A stretch of DNA of 11,019 bases from Bovifimicola sp964595785 (GCA_964595785.1 CAZQRO010000070.1:1-11019); one strand, 5' to 3'; shown: positions 1 through 7,328, counted from the stretch's first letter. Made by a program: numbers and translations. The notes: generated from the sequence alone by a model not told the origin.

Positions 1-312
1 CAAATCGATGAATATTTAGTGCCATTTTATAATATGGGATATTTTGATGGAGATTTACGCTATAACTTCGAAACAAATCTTCTATATTTAGAACAATTTA
101 TATCAACCAAACCTATAATACAGAAATTAGTTCCTTCTGACTTCTTTACTGAAATAAGGTCTACCTTAGACGAAAAAATTAGACAAAGTAGAAAAGAGTC
201 TGCCAAAAAAATATACATTAAAATGCATGATGAGATTAAAATTTCCATTGAAAAAAAATTTGCCAAAGCTCAAAGTTTTATGCAAAAACACTCTACTGAT
301 AATAATTACTAA
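1..312 (+). CDS. 3' end of an unrecognised protein (partial)
   Basis: The reading frame is open from the first base and ends at TAA 310-312, giving 103 visible residues; the true start lies outside the window. A GTG at 19 is an internal valine codon and there is no reason to take it as the start. The visible part begins QIDEYLVPFYNMGYFDGD. The last ~50 residues are a Lys/Glu-rich, probably helical tail with no membrane segment, signal peptide, cysteine pair or nucleotide-binding motif. I do not recognise the family. It is the only plus-strand gene supported here, it converges on guaA, and a hairpin 45 nt past its stop fits as its terminator. An open frame up to the edge plus a matching terminator make it likely to be real; its function is unknown. 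Confidence 0.7.
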   Translation, partial: QIDEYLVPFYNMGYFDGDLRYNFETNLLYLEQFISTKPIIQKLVPSDFFTEIRSTLDEKIRQSRKESAKKIYIKMHDEIKISIEKKFAKAQSFMQKHSTDNNY

Positions 313-356
313 GAATGTAAATAGGCAAATAATATAGACATTTTATAGACGAAGAA

Positions 357-389
357 AGCGGGAAGCCCCTGTTTATAAGGCTTCCCGCT
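357..389. terminator. Bidirectional rho-independent terminator between convergent genes
   Basis: A perfect 11-bp GC-rich stem pairs 357-367 (AGCGGGAAGCC) with 379-389 around an 11-nt loop. On the plus strand it is followed by ATTTTC, on the minus strand by TTCTTC. It starts about 10 nt past the guaA stop and 45 nt past the stop of the plus-strand gene. It therefore probably ends both transcripts. The T tracts are short, but the stem is strong. Confidence 0.85.
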
Positions 390-398
390 ATTTTCATG

Positions 399-1946
399 TC
401 ACTCAAACTCAATCGTTGCCGGTGGTTTTCCGGTACAGTCATACATTACCCTATTAACGCCCTTAACCTCATTTACAATTCGACTAGTTACCACGTTCAG
501 CACCTCCCAAGGCAGTCTTGCTGCTTCAGCAGTCATGAAGTCACTTGTGTTTACTGCTCTAAGAGCAATTGCGTAATCATATGTTCTTTCGTCGCCCATA
601 ACACCAACTGAACGCATATTAGTAATGGCTGCGAAATATTGACCAAGTTCTTTATCTATACCTGCTTTTGCAATTTCTTCGCGGTAAATAAAGTCTGCAT
701 CCTGAACGATACGAACTTTTTCAGGAGTAACTTCACCGATAATACGGATTCCGAGACCCGGACCCGGGAATGGCTGACGGCTCACAAGATATTCAGGAAT
801 ACCGAGTTCACAGCCTGCCTTACGAACTTCGTCCTTGAAGAGAAGACGGAGCGGCTCGACAATTTCCTTAAAATCAACATAATCCGGAAGACCTCCAACA
901 TTGTGATGGCTCTTGATTACCGCTGATTTACCAAGTCCTGATTCTATAACATCGGGGTAAATTGTTCCCTGTACAAGAAAATCAACTGTACCAATTTTCT
1001 TTGCTTCCTCTTCAAATACTCTGATGAACTCTTCACCGATTATTTTTCTCTTACGCTCCGGTTCCTCTACACCTTTGAGTTTTTCATAAAATCTTTCCTG
1101 GGCGTTTACACGAATGAAGTTTAAGTCATATGGACCATTCGGGCCAAATACTTCCTCCACCTCATCTCCCTCATTTTTACGAAGAAGACCATGGTCTACG
1201 AATACACAAGTAAGCTGCTTGCCTACTGCCTTTGCAAGAAGTACGGCTGCCACAGATGAATCAACTCCACCTGACAATGCGCATAGAACCTTGCCATCTC
1301 CTACTTTTTCACGAATTTGCTTAATAGTTGTATCTACAAATGAATCCATCTTCCAGTCACCTGAACATTTGCAGACTTTATATACAAAATTAGAAAGCAT
1401 CTTCATACCTTCTACTGTATGCATTACTTCAGGATGAAACTGGACTGCATAAAGTCCTCTTTCAACATTTTCCATGGCCGCTACAGGACATACCGGTGTA
1501 TGTGCCACTACATTGAAATCAGCCGGTGCTGCCTCTATATAGTCTGTGTGGCTCATCCAGCATACTGTCTTTGGAGAAACATCGCCAAATAATACTGAAT
1601 CGGTGTCTATGTCAACTTCTGTTTTACCATATTCACTTACCGGAGCTGTTGCTACCTTGCCACCCAGCATAAATGACATAAGCTGCGAACCATAACAAAT
1701 ACCAAGAATTGGAATACCGAGTTCAAACATTTCCATCGTACATCTTGAAGAATTGTCTCCATATACACTATTTGGTCCGCCCGTAAAAATAATACCCTTC
1801 GGATTAATTTTCTTAATCTCTTCTAAGCTCATATTATAAGGATGAACCTCACAATATACGTTACATTCTCTTACACGTCTTGCTATCAGCTGGTTGTACT
1901 GTCCGCCAAAATCAAGAACTATAATCATCTCTTTTTCCAAATCCAT
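399..1946 (-). CDS. guaA: GMP synthase (glutamine-hydrolysing)
   Basis: Cytosolic enzyme that converts XMP, ATP and glutamine to GMP, the last step of de novo guanine nucleotide synthesis. The 515-residue product has the usual length and domain order. The N-terminal class I glutamine amidotransferase has its nucleophile Cys84 in GICYGSQ, with His171 and Glu173 in FHPEV. The ATP pyrophosphatase domain has the PP-loop SGGVDSS at 225-231. KSHHNVGGLP lies at 345-354, and the C-terminal dimerisation/XMP domain ends in the family-typical TGKPPATIEFE. The start is uncertain. AGGAGG (1949-1954) sits only 2 nt from the ATG at 1946 but 8 nt from an in-frame TTG at codon 3 (1938-1940), and Met7 begins the conserved MIIVLDFGGQYN. 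It has its own consensus promoter and ~170-nt leader, and ends just before a shared terminator, so it is probably monocistronic. Confidence 0.97.
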   Translation of the reverse strand: MDLEKEMIIVLDFGGQYNQLIARRVRECNVYCEVHPYNMSLEEIKKINPKGIIFTGGPNSVYGDNSSRCTMEMFELGIPILGICYGSQLMSFMLGGKVATAPVSEYGKTEVDIDTDSVLFGDVSPKTVCWMSHTDYIEAAPADFNVVAHTPVCPVAAMENVERGLYAVQFHPEVMHTVEGMKMLSNFVYKVCKCSGDWKMDSFVDTTIKQIREKVGDGKVLCALSGGVDSSVAAVLLAKAVGKQLTCVFVDHGLLRKNEGDEVEEVFGPNGPYDLNFIRVNAQERFYEKLKGVEEPERKRKIIGEEFIRVFEEEAKKIGTVDFLVQGTIYPDVIESGLGKSAVIKSHHNVGGLPDYVDFKEIVEPLRLLFKDEVRKAGCELGIPEYLVSRQPFPGPGLGIRIIGEVTPEKVRIVQDADFIYREEIAKAGIDKELGQYFAAITNMRSVGVMGDERTYDYAIALRAVNTSDFMTAEAARLPWEVLNVVTSRIVNEVKGVNRVMYDCTGKPPATIEFE

Positions 1947-1948
1947 TT

Positions 1949-1954
1949 CCTCCT
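1949..1954 (-). promoter_or_regulatory. Shine-Dalgarno site of guaA, unusually close to the ATG
   Basis: AGGAGG on the minus strand is separated from the ATG by only two A residues. That is shorter than the 5-9 nt normally favoured. The same site is 8 nt from the TTG at codon 3, so the site bears on the start choice for guaA. Confidence 0.7.
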
Positions 1955-1989
1955 AAAATATATTTCTAAACATTACTTAAAATGTAAAA

Positions 1990-2018
1990 TTGACAAACTA
2001 TTTTGCAAAAAATATATT
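1990..2018 (+). promoter_or_regulatory. Consensus-like sigma-A promoter, antisense to the guaA leader
   Basis: TTGACA (1990-1995), a 17-nt spacer and TATATT (2013-2018) lie on the plus strand. Transcription would start near 2025 and run rightwards, antisense to the guaA leader and then to the symporter's 3' region. No plus-strand gene follows for over 2 kb and I see no clear plus-strand terminator nearby. It could make an antisense RNA, or be chance in AT-rich DNA; the perfect -35 box and spacing argue against pure chance. Confidence 0.45.
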
Positions 2019-2061
2019 TTGACGTTTTAATGCATTGGTACCGGGGTCAAATATATTTTTT
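2007..2061. repeat. Long AT-rich inverted repeat in the guaA leader
   Basis: Arms 2007-2023 and 2046-2061 are inverted copies (AAAAAATATATTTTGAC against GTCAAATATATTTTTT), differing by one extra base. They enclose a 22-nt centre holding two small palindromes, AATGCATT (2029-2036) and GGTACC (2037-2042). In the guaA transcript the right arm ends in six U residues, so the hairpin could be a weak intrinsic terminator or attenuator. As DNA it could be an operator. It does not match a riboswitch aptamer that I recognise. Confidence 0.55.
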
Positions 2062-2077
2062 CGATATTATTCATCAT
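2027..2077 (-). other. Possible 16-codon upstream ORF in the guaA leader
   Basis: ATGATG... reads 16 codons (MMNNIEKIYLTPVPMH) to TAA at 2027-2029, after a weak GGGA ribosome site 4 nt upstream. A ribosome on it would cover the left arm of the inverted repeat. The peptide has no run of regulatory codons, so this may be chance. Confidence 0.2.
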
Positions 2078-2123
2078 ATTTCCCATATTGCCCAAAAGAT
2101 TCATCTTTAAATATTATTGTTTG

Positions 2124-2152
2124 ATTATAATTAAAAAGGCAGGCAATGTCAA
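2124..2152 (-). promoter_or_regulatory. Perfect-consensus sigma-A promoter of guaA
   Basis: On the minus strand TTGACA (2152-2147), a 17-nt spacer and TATAAT (2129-2124) match the housekeeping consensus at every base and in spacing. The predicted start is near 2117, giving a ~170-nt leader before guaA. The -35 box and spacer lie in the loop, right arm and U tract of the preceding symporter terminator. Confidence 0.85.
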
Positions 2153-2166
2153 GCACATCACCCACC
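2133..2166 (-). terminator. Rho-independent terminator of the AGCS symporter gene
   Basis: On the minus strand 2166-2155 pairs with 2149-2138 around a 5-nt GCTTG loop. This makes a 12-bp stem with four G-U wobbles, followed directly by TTTTT (2137-2133). It lies ~200 nt past the symporter stop, leaving a long 3' UTR that contains the tandem repeats. It overlaps the guaA promoter. Confidence 0.7.
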
Positions 2167-2227
2167 CTGGTAAAACAGATTTCCTTCTGTTCACCTAAAC
2201 TTCTCAAACCTTATATCTAAAGTTCTT

Positions 2228-2371
2228 CTTCATCTTTCTAACTTTTATATGTTTTGACTCTGGTACCTCTCTTCACCTTTCTAACACTTACATATTCTGA
2301 CTCCAGAGTCTCATTCTTCACCATTCTAACGCTTACATATCTTGACTTAAGAACCTCTCTTCACCTTTCTA
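2228..2371. repeat. Degenerate 43-45 bp tandem repeats at the symporter 3' end
   Basis: The core CTTCACCTTTCTAAC recurs from 2228, 2271, 2316 and 2359, spaced 43, 45 and 43 bp. Each unit continues into a CTTACATAT-like segment and TTGACT or CTGACT. A more degenerate copy may begin near 2187. The last copy overlaps the stop codon of the symporter gene: its TTTCTA contains the complement of TAG at 2369-2371. Each unit carries a different small palindrome (GGTACC, GACTCCAGAGTC, CTTAAG). Unit lengths are not all multiples of three and the frame past the stop closes soon, so the array is not a lost extension of the protein. Confidence 0.7.
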
Positions 2372-4213
2372 GGTTTCCTCTACTCTCATCTTCTCTTCCT
2401 GCTCTTTCTGGATATCATGAAAGGCAGAAAGCATTGGTTTGAGGGTAACATCATCTTTCTTAATCTTACGTTTTGTATAGTTTCTTGTGATTTTAACAAC
2501 TGTTCCGGATAATGCCAATACTGCAATTAAGTTTGGTATTGCCATCAAGCCGTTTAACGTATCTGCAATACTCCATACAAGACTTAAGTTAAGCGTTGCG
2601 CCTACTACTATGAAGCAGACAAAAACTATCTTATAGAATACTGTTGACTTTGTTCCAAATAGATATTCCATAGCTTTTGTTCCATAGAACGACCAGCCGA
2701 TAACTGTTGAAAATGCAAAGAGTAAAACGGCAATTGATAAAAGTTTTGCAGCTGCGTCACCAAATCTCTGTGAAAATGCATATGTAGCAAGTGATACACC
2801 ATTAATCTGTGAAACTGTTACTGAGTCAAGAATGGTATTGCCCTCTTCATCTTTAACTGTTTTTCCTGAAGAATCCTTTGCTGCATTTCCTTCGATTGAC
2901 ATTATATTAGTATAGATATAGTCATCTTCTGCTGTCTCTTCCTCTCTGACCGCCTTAGCATAATATGTATTTCCATATGCCTTCAATTCCACATATTCTC
3001 CTCCGACCGGGATATCTGAATACAATTTTGCTTTGCCGTCACTGTCAACATCAATTATCAGCAAATTATACTCCTTATCAATAAGTGGAACTTCCTCTTC
3101 GTCTGCAATGTGTTCCGCAATACTGAATGTCTGACTCTTAGTTGTAATATTTGAAAATACTTTTGACTGCGTGGAAGCATCTGAACTGCTTGATAATAAC
3201 ACAAATGCTGTTAATGTACATACGACGATAGTATCGAAGAACACCTCAAAAATTCCCCACATACCTTGAATTACAGGTTCTTTAACATCTGACGATGAAT
3301 TAACCATAACAGAAGAGCCAAGACCTGCCTCATTAGAGAACACACCTCTCTTAAATCCCATTGTTATAGCACGTTTAATTACATAACCGCCTACACCGCC
3401 GCCCACTGCCGCCATATTAAATGCATCTTTGAAAATACTTCCAAATACATATGGTATCTGTCTGTAATTTGCGATAAAAATCACTAAAGCACCAAATATG
3501 TATGCAAGTGCCATAAAAGGCACAAGTTTTTCCGTTACCTGACCCATACGTTTGATACCTCCTACAATTACAAGTGCTACAACAGCAGCAAGGATAATAC
3601 CCATTACAAGCTTAGATATACCAAAATTACTGTACATCGCATCTGTAATTGAATTAACCTGTGTCATGTTGCCGATGCCAAACGAAGCCAGAACACAGAA
3701 AATTGCAAATAATACTGCAAGGAATTTAGCTGTTTTTTTCATACCCTTTTTGCTTCCCAGACCATCCTGAATGTAGTACATTGCTCCACCGGACCACTCA
3801 TCATTTGTATTCTTTCTTCTATAGAAAATACCCAGAACATTTTCAGAATAAATGGTCATCATTCCCAAAAATGCTGATACCCACATCCAGAAAATAGCAC
3901 CGGGACCACCAACTGCTATTGCAGTTGCCACACCTGCTATGTTACCTGTTCCGATAGTTGCTGCAAGTGCTGTTGACAATGCCTGAAACTGCGAAATCGC
4001 CTTTTTATCTTTTGTCTTAGTTACATGTCTCTTCTTGAAAATGGCAAAAAAAGTTTCATCTGCTACAATTTTTGCCCTTACTACCTGAAAGAATCCCGTT
4101 CTAAACGTCATCCAGATACCTGTTGAAATAATTAGAATAAGCATCGGGATTCCCCATACCAAGTTATTAATTATTCCATTAATTTTTGTCACCTGATTAA
4201 CAAATGAATTCAT
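2369..4213 (-). CDS. Sodium:alanine/glycine symporter (AGCS family) with large insert
   Basis: Cytoplasmic-membrane carrier expected to import alanine or glycine with Na+. The signature ATIGTGNIAGVATAIAVGGP (94-113, counting from an upstream ATG at 4240) and FSNEAGLGSS (301-310) are typical of the family, with about 11 hydrophobic segments. I chose the ATG at 4213 because AAGGAG (4223-4228) lies 9 nt before it, while the ATG at 4240 has no SD; this gives 614 residues. Family members are usually ~450-500. The excess is one acidic, polar block at about 350-478 between FDTIVVCTLTAFVLL and the segment starting AAKLLSIAVLLFAF. Counting back from the basic C-terminal tail (KITRNYTKRKIKK), that loop faces outside. 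The C-terminus ends in a charged KEQEEKMRVEET tail. The gene stands alone between two terminators. Substrate and counter-ion are inferred from the family. Confidence 0.93.
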   Translation of the reverse strand: MNSFVNQVTKINGIINNLVWGIPMLILIISTGIWMTFRTGFFQVVRAKIVADETFFAIFKKRHVTKTKDKKAISQFQALSTALAATIGTGNIAGVATAIAVGGPGAIFWMWVSAFLGMMTIYSENVLGIFYRRKNTNDEWSGGAMYYIQDGLGSKKGMKKTAKFLAVLFAIFCVLASFGIGNMTQVNSITDAMYSNFGISKLVMGIILAAVVALVIVGGIKRMGQVTEKLVPFMALAYIFGALVIFIANYRQIPYVFGSIFKDAFNMAAVGGGVGGYVIKRAITMGFKRGVFSNEAGLGSSVMVNSSSDVKEPVIQGMWGIFEVFFDTIVVCTLTAFVLLSSSSDASTQSKVFSNITTKSQTFSIAEHIADEEEVPLIDKEYNLLIIDVDSDGKAKLYSDIPVGGEYVELKAYGNTYYAKAVREEETAEDDYIYTNIMSIEGNAAKDSSGKTVKDEEGNTILDSVTVSQINGVSLATYAFSQRFGDAAAKLLSIAVLLFAFSTVIGWSFYGTKAMEYLFGTKSTVFYKIVFVCFIVVGATLNLSLVWSIADTLNGLMAIPNLIAVLALSGTVVKITRNYTKRKIKKDDVTLKPMLSAFHDIQKEQEEKMRVEET

Positions 4214-4289
4214 TAAACATTTCTCCTTGAATCTTTCCATATAATTATGATAGCAGACAGTAAAAATGCTGCACTATCTCTTAAAATTT

Positions 4290-4360
4290 AAAACCACTTA
4301 CACAAATACGCACAATACTTTAATTATACAAAAAGTATTAGTAACTATGCAAGTGGTTTT
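4290..4360 (-). terminator. Long two-part hairpin terminator after uvrA
   Basis: An outer 10-bp stem (AAAACCACTT at 4290-4299 with AAGTGGTTTT at 4351-4360) encloses an inner 8-bp stem (AATACTTT at 4314-4321 with AAAGTATT at 4332-4339). On the minus strand the outer stem closes with GGTTTT, 70 nt past the uvrA stop. The structure is nearly symmetric and could also act on the plus strand. Confidence 0.6.
4323..4352 (-). promoter_or_regulatory. Candidate promoter of the AGCS symporter gene
   Basis: On the minus strand TATAAT (4328-4323) is perfect and preceded by TTGCAT (4352-4347) at an 18-nt spacing; only the first three bases of the -35 box match consensus. The -10 box sits in the loop of the uvrA terminator hairpin. 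The leader would be ~100 nt. A weaker alternative, TTGTGC-N17-TTTAAA, lies just downstream. Confidence 0.35.
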
Positions 4361-4429
4361 TGACCTTTTTTCGCAATATATGTCTATACTGAATTCTAAA
4401 AAATATTATGGTAATTATATTTCAGAGAT

Positions 4430-7255
4430 TTACAAATATTTTTTGACATACTGTCCCGTGTATGATTTCTTGTTCTTAACAACTTCTTCAGGCGTACCTT
4501 TAGCAATAACAGTACCTCCTTTATCTCCTCCTTCCGGACCAATGTCTATGATATAATCTGCTACTTTGATTACGTCAAGATTGTGTTCAATAACTACAAC
4601 AGTATTACCTTCATCAGACAATTTTCTAAGGATTTCCACTAATTTATGGACATCTGCAAAATGAAGACCAGTTGTCGGTTCATCTAAGATATATATAGTC
4701 CTGCCTGTTCCACGTCTGCTAAGTTCTGTTGCAAGTTTAACTCGCTGTGCCTCACCACCTGATAAAGTAGTAGACGGCTGACCTAATTTAATATATGAGA
4801 GTCCTACCTCATCTAATGCCTTAATTTTTCTGTATATTGAAGGAACATTTTCAAAGAACGTCAGTGCTTCCTCCACAGTCATATCCAACACATCGAAAAT
4901 ATTCCTGCCCTTATACCTCACTTCTAATGTTTCACGATTGTAACGCTTGCCTCCACATACTTCACAAGGCACATACACATCAGGAAGAAAATGCATCTCT
5001 ATCTTAATGATACCGTCTCCTGAGCAGGCTTCACAACGACCACCTTTTACATTGAAACTAAATCTTCCCTTCTTATATCCCATAGTCTTTGCATCTGCCG
5101 TACTGGCAAATAAATCCCTAATCTGGTCAAACACACCTGTGTAAGTGGCTGGATTAGAACGTGGTGTTCTTCCGATTGGCGACTGGTCTATATCAATAAT
5201 TTTATCTAACTGCTCCACACCTTCAATCGTATCGTGGTCACCGGCGATTGTTCTCGCCCTGTTAAGCTGTTTTGCAAGAGATTTATACAATATCTCATTT
5301 ACAAGCGAACTCTTGCCGGAACCTGACACACCTGTTACACATGTCATTACTCCTAACGGAAAATCCACATCAATATTCTTAAGGTTATTCTGCCTCGCAC
5401 CTTTAACAGTAATCCAGCCCGTCGGTTTCCTTCTCTCCGATGGCACAGGTATTTTTACTTTACCGCTTAAATACGCTCCGGTAATAGAATTCTCATTCCG
5501 CATTATCTCCTCGGCTGTTCCCTCTGCCACTACATTTCCACCATGTTCACCTGCACCCGGACCTATATCTATGATATAGTCAGCTGCTCTCATTGTGTCT
5601 TCATCATGTTCTACGACTATAAGTGTATTGCCTAAGTCGCGTAAATGTGTAAGAGTTCCTATCAGTTTATCATTATCCCTCTGGTGAAGACCAATACTTG
5701 GCTCATCTAAGATATATGCCACACCTACTAATCCTGAGCCAATCTGTGTTGCCAGCCTGATTCGCTGTGCTTCACCACCTGATAAAGAAGCCGTCCCTCT
5801 GGATAAAGTCAGATATTCCAAACCTACATCCATAAGAAACTTGATTCTTGCCTTGATTTCTTTAAGAATTTCACCACCGATAAATATCTGGCTCTCGGTA
5901 AGTTCCATTTTTTCCATAAATGTCTGCAAATCTCTTATAGACATAGAGGTAACCTCATAAATATTTCTATCTGCCACTGTAACTGCCAGTGAAGATTTCT
6001 TAAGTCTCTGTCCTCCACATTCTTTACAAGGAGTAATAGTCATAAATTCTTCATATTCCTGTTTAACATTGTCTGAACCTGTCTCTCTGTAACGACGCTC
6101 TTCATTCTTAATAAGACCTTCAAATGGTACATCGTACACACCTTCACCTCTTTGACCTTTGTAAAATACCTTCACAGCCTTACCATCAGTTCCATATATA
6201 AGTACTTTCTTCGCAACATCACTTAACTGCTCATATGGCGTATCTAGCGAAAAATTATATTCTAAAGCCAGTGCCTCTAAAATGGCATGAGTGAAACTGC
6301 CTGTTTTACCACTTGACTGCCAGCCCATAGCTACGATTGCACCATCGTTAATACTTAAAGATTTGTCAGGAATCATAAGGTTTTCATTAAATTCCATCTT
6401 ATAACCCAGACCCAGACAGGATGGACACGCACCAAAAGGATTATTGAAAGAGAAACTTCTCGGCTGAATCTCATCAATACTTATCTCACAGTCAGGACAT
6501 GAAAAACTCTGACTGAAATTCAATGTTTCGCCACCTGCCACATCTACTACCATAAGCCCTTCAGCCAAATCAAGAACATTTTCAATCGAATCCGTAAGAC
6601 GTTTGTTAATACCCTCTCTTATGGCTACACGGTCTACTACTATCTCAATATTATGCTTCTTATTCTTCTCTAACTTAATCTCTTCACTTAGTTCATACAT
6701 ATTTCCGTCAATTCTTACACGGACATATCCTGACTTTTTCGCCTGTTCAAGAACCTTTACATGTTCACCCTTACGCCCTCTTACTATGGGTGCCATAAGC
6801 TGAATCTTCGTACGTTCCGGCAATGACATAAGCTGGTCTACCATCTGGTCAACAGTCTGGCGCATAATCTCTTTACCACATTTAGGACAATGAGGCACAC
6901 CAATTCTTGCATACAATAATCTGAAATAATCATATATCTCTGTAACAGTTCCAACAGTAGAACGAGGATTACGGTTCGTCGACTTCTGATCAATAGAGAT
7001 AGCCGGTGACAACCCTTCTATACTTTCCACATTCGGTTTTTCCATCTGTCCTAAGAACTGCCTTGCATAAGAAGACAGAGACTCCATATATCTTCGCTGA
7101 CCCTCTGCATATACGGTGTCGAAAGCCAGTGTTGACTTACCTGAACCACTAAGTCCCGTCAACACTACGAATTCATTCCTTGGAATATTCACATTAATGT
7201 GCTTAAGATTATGTTCAGAAGCACCTTTTATTTTAATATACTGTCTGTCTTTCAT
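4430..7255 (-). CDS. uvrA: Excinuclease ABC subunit UvrA
   Basis: ATPase that finds bulky DNA lesions with UvrB and loads UvrB onto them in nucleotide excision repair. The sequence shows the duplicated ABC layout of a canonical UvrA. Walker A is GLSGSGKST (38-46) and GVSGSGKSS (646-654), signatures are LSGGEAQR (495 and 835), Walker B is ILDEPS and ILDEPT. CxxC pairs lie at 127/130, 257/260, 281/284, 414/417, 745/748 and 768/771, as expected for zinc modules. Residues are counted from an ATG at 7267. I place the start at 7255 because GGAGG (7261-7265) is 5 nt upstream of it and overlaps the 7267 ATG, which has no SD; the product is then 941 residues, a normal length. It follows uvrB by 76 nt and is probably cotranscribed with it under SOS control. 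A long hairpin follows the stop. Confidence 0.97.
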   Translation of the reverse strand: MKDRQYIKIKGASEHNLKHINVNIPRNEFVVLTGLSGSGKSTLAFDTVYAEGQRRYMESLSSYARQFLGQMEKPNVESIEGLSPAISIDQKSTNRNPRSTVGTVTEIYDYFRLLYARIGVPHCPKCGKEIMRQTVDQMVDQLMSLPERTKIQLMAPIVRGRKGEHVKVLEQAKKSGYVRVRIDGNMYELSEEIKLEKNKKHNIEIVVDRVAIREGINKRLTDSIENVLDLAEGLMVVDVAGGETLNFSQSFSCPDCEISIDEIQPRSFSFNNPFGACPSCLGLGYKMEFNENLMIPDKSLSINDGAIVAMGWQSSGKTGSFTHAILEALALEYNFSLDTPYEQLSDVAKKVLIYGTDGKAVKVFYKGQRGEGVYDVPFEGLIKNEERRYRETGSDNVKQEYEEFMTITPCKECGGQRLKKSSLAVTVADRNIYEVTSMSIRDLQTFMEKMELTESQIFIGGEILKEIKARIKFLMDVGLEYLTLSRGTASLSGGEAQRIRLATQIGSGLVGVAYILDEPSIGLHQRDNDKLIGTLTHLRDLGNTLIVVEHDEDTMRAADYIIDIGPGAGEHGGNVVAEGTAEEIMRNENSITGAYLSGKVKIPVPSERRKPTGWITVKGARQNNLKNIDVDFPLGVMTCVTGVSGSGKSSLVNEILYKSLAKQLNRARTIAGDHDTIEGVEQLDKIIDIDQSPIGRTPRSNPATYTGVFDQIRDLFASTADAKTMGYKKGRFSFNVKGGRCEACSGDGIIKIEMHFLPDVYVPCEVCGGKRYNRETLEVRYKGRNIFDVLDMTVEEALTFFENVPSIYRKIKALDEVGLSYIKLGQPSTTLSGGEAQRVKLATELSRRGTGRTIYILDEPTTGLHFADVHKLVEILRKLSDEGNTVVVIEHNLDVIKVADYIIDIGPEGGDKGGTVIAKGTPEEVVKNKKSYTGQYVKKYL

Positions 7256-7290
7256 CTTTACCTCCATACCGAAGCGTTTTTGCGAAGGTT

Positions 7291-7328
7291 TGCGATTAGA
7301 TACTCCATTTTGCTATTTCTAATCTGCA
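7291..7328 (-). other. Hairpin in the uvrB-uvrA spacer
   Basis: TGCGATTAGA (7291-7300) pairs with TCTAATC-T-GCA (7318-7328) with one bulged base and a 17-nt loop. No T run follows on the minus strand, so it is not an intrinsic terminator. It may affect processing or stability of a uvrB-uvrA mRNA, or simply be chance pairing. Confidence 0.35.

Noticed and set aside
1955..2117. Purine (guanine) riboswitch in the guaA leader
   Set aside because: The conserved purine-aptamer loops and junction cannot be found. The only strong structure is the AT-rich inverted repeat.
2254..2442. 62-codon plus-strand ORF across the 43-45 bp repeats
   Set aside because: It is an open frame through repeats and the antisense of the symporter end, with low-complexity Leu/Ser/Thr sequence, no SD and no recognisable domain.
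4214..4289. Glycine riboswitch before the AGCS gene
   Set aside because: Only ~76 nt lie between the uvrA terminator and the start, too little for a tandem glycine aptamer, and no GGAGAG-type core is seen.
4266..4556. 96-codon plus-strand ORF over the uvrA 3' end
   Set aside because: It is antisense to the conserved UvrA C-terminus and the terminator hairpin, with no SD or family match.
5145..5579. 144-codon plus-strand ORF
   Set aside because: It lies wholly antisense inside uvrA, over the second ATP-binding half, and is a shadow of conserved coding sequence.
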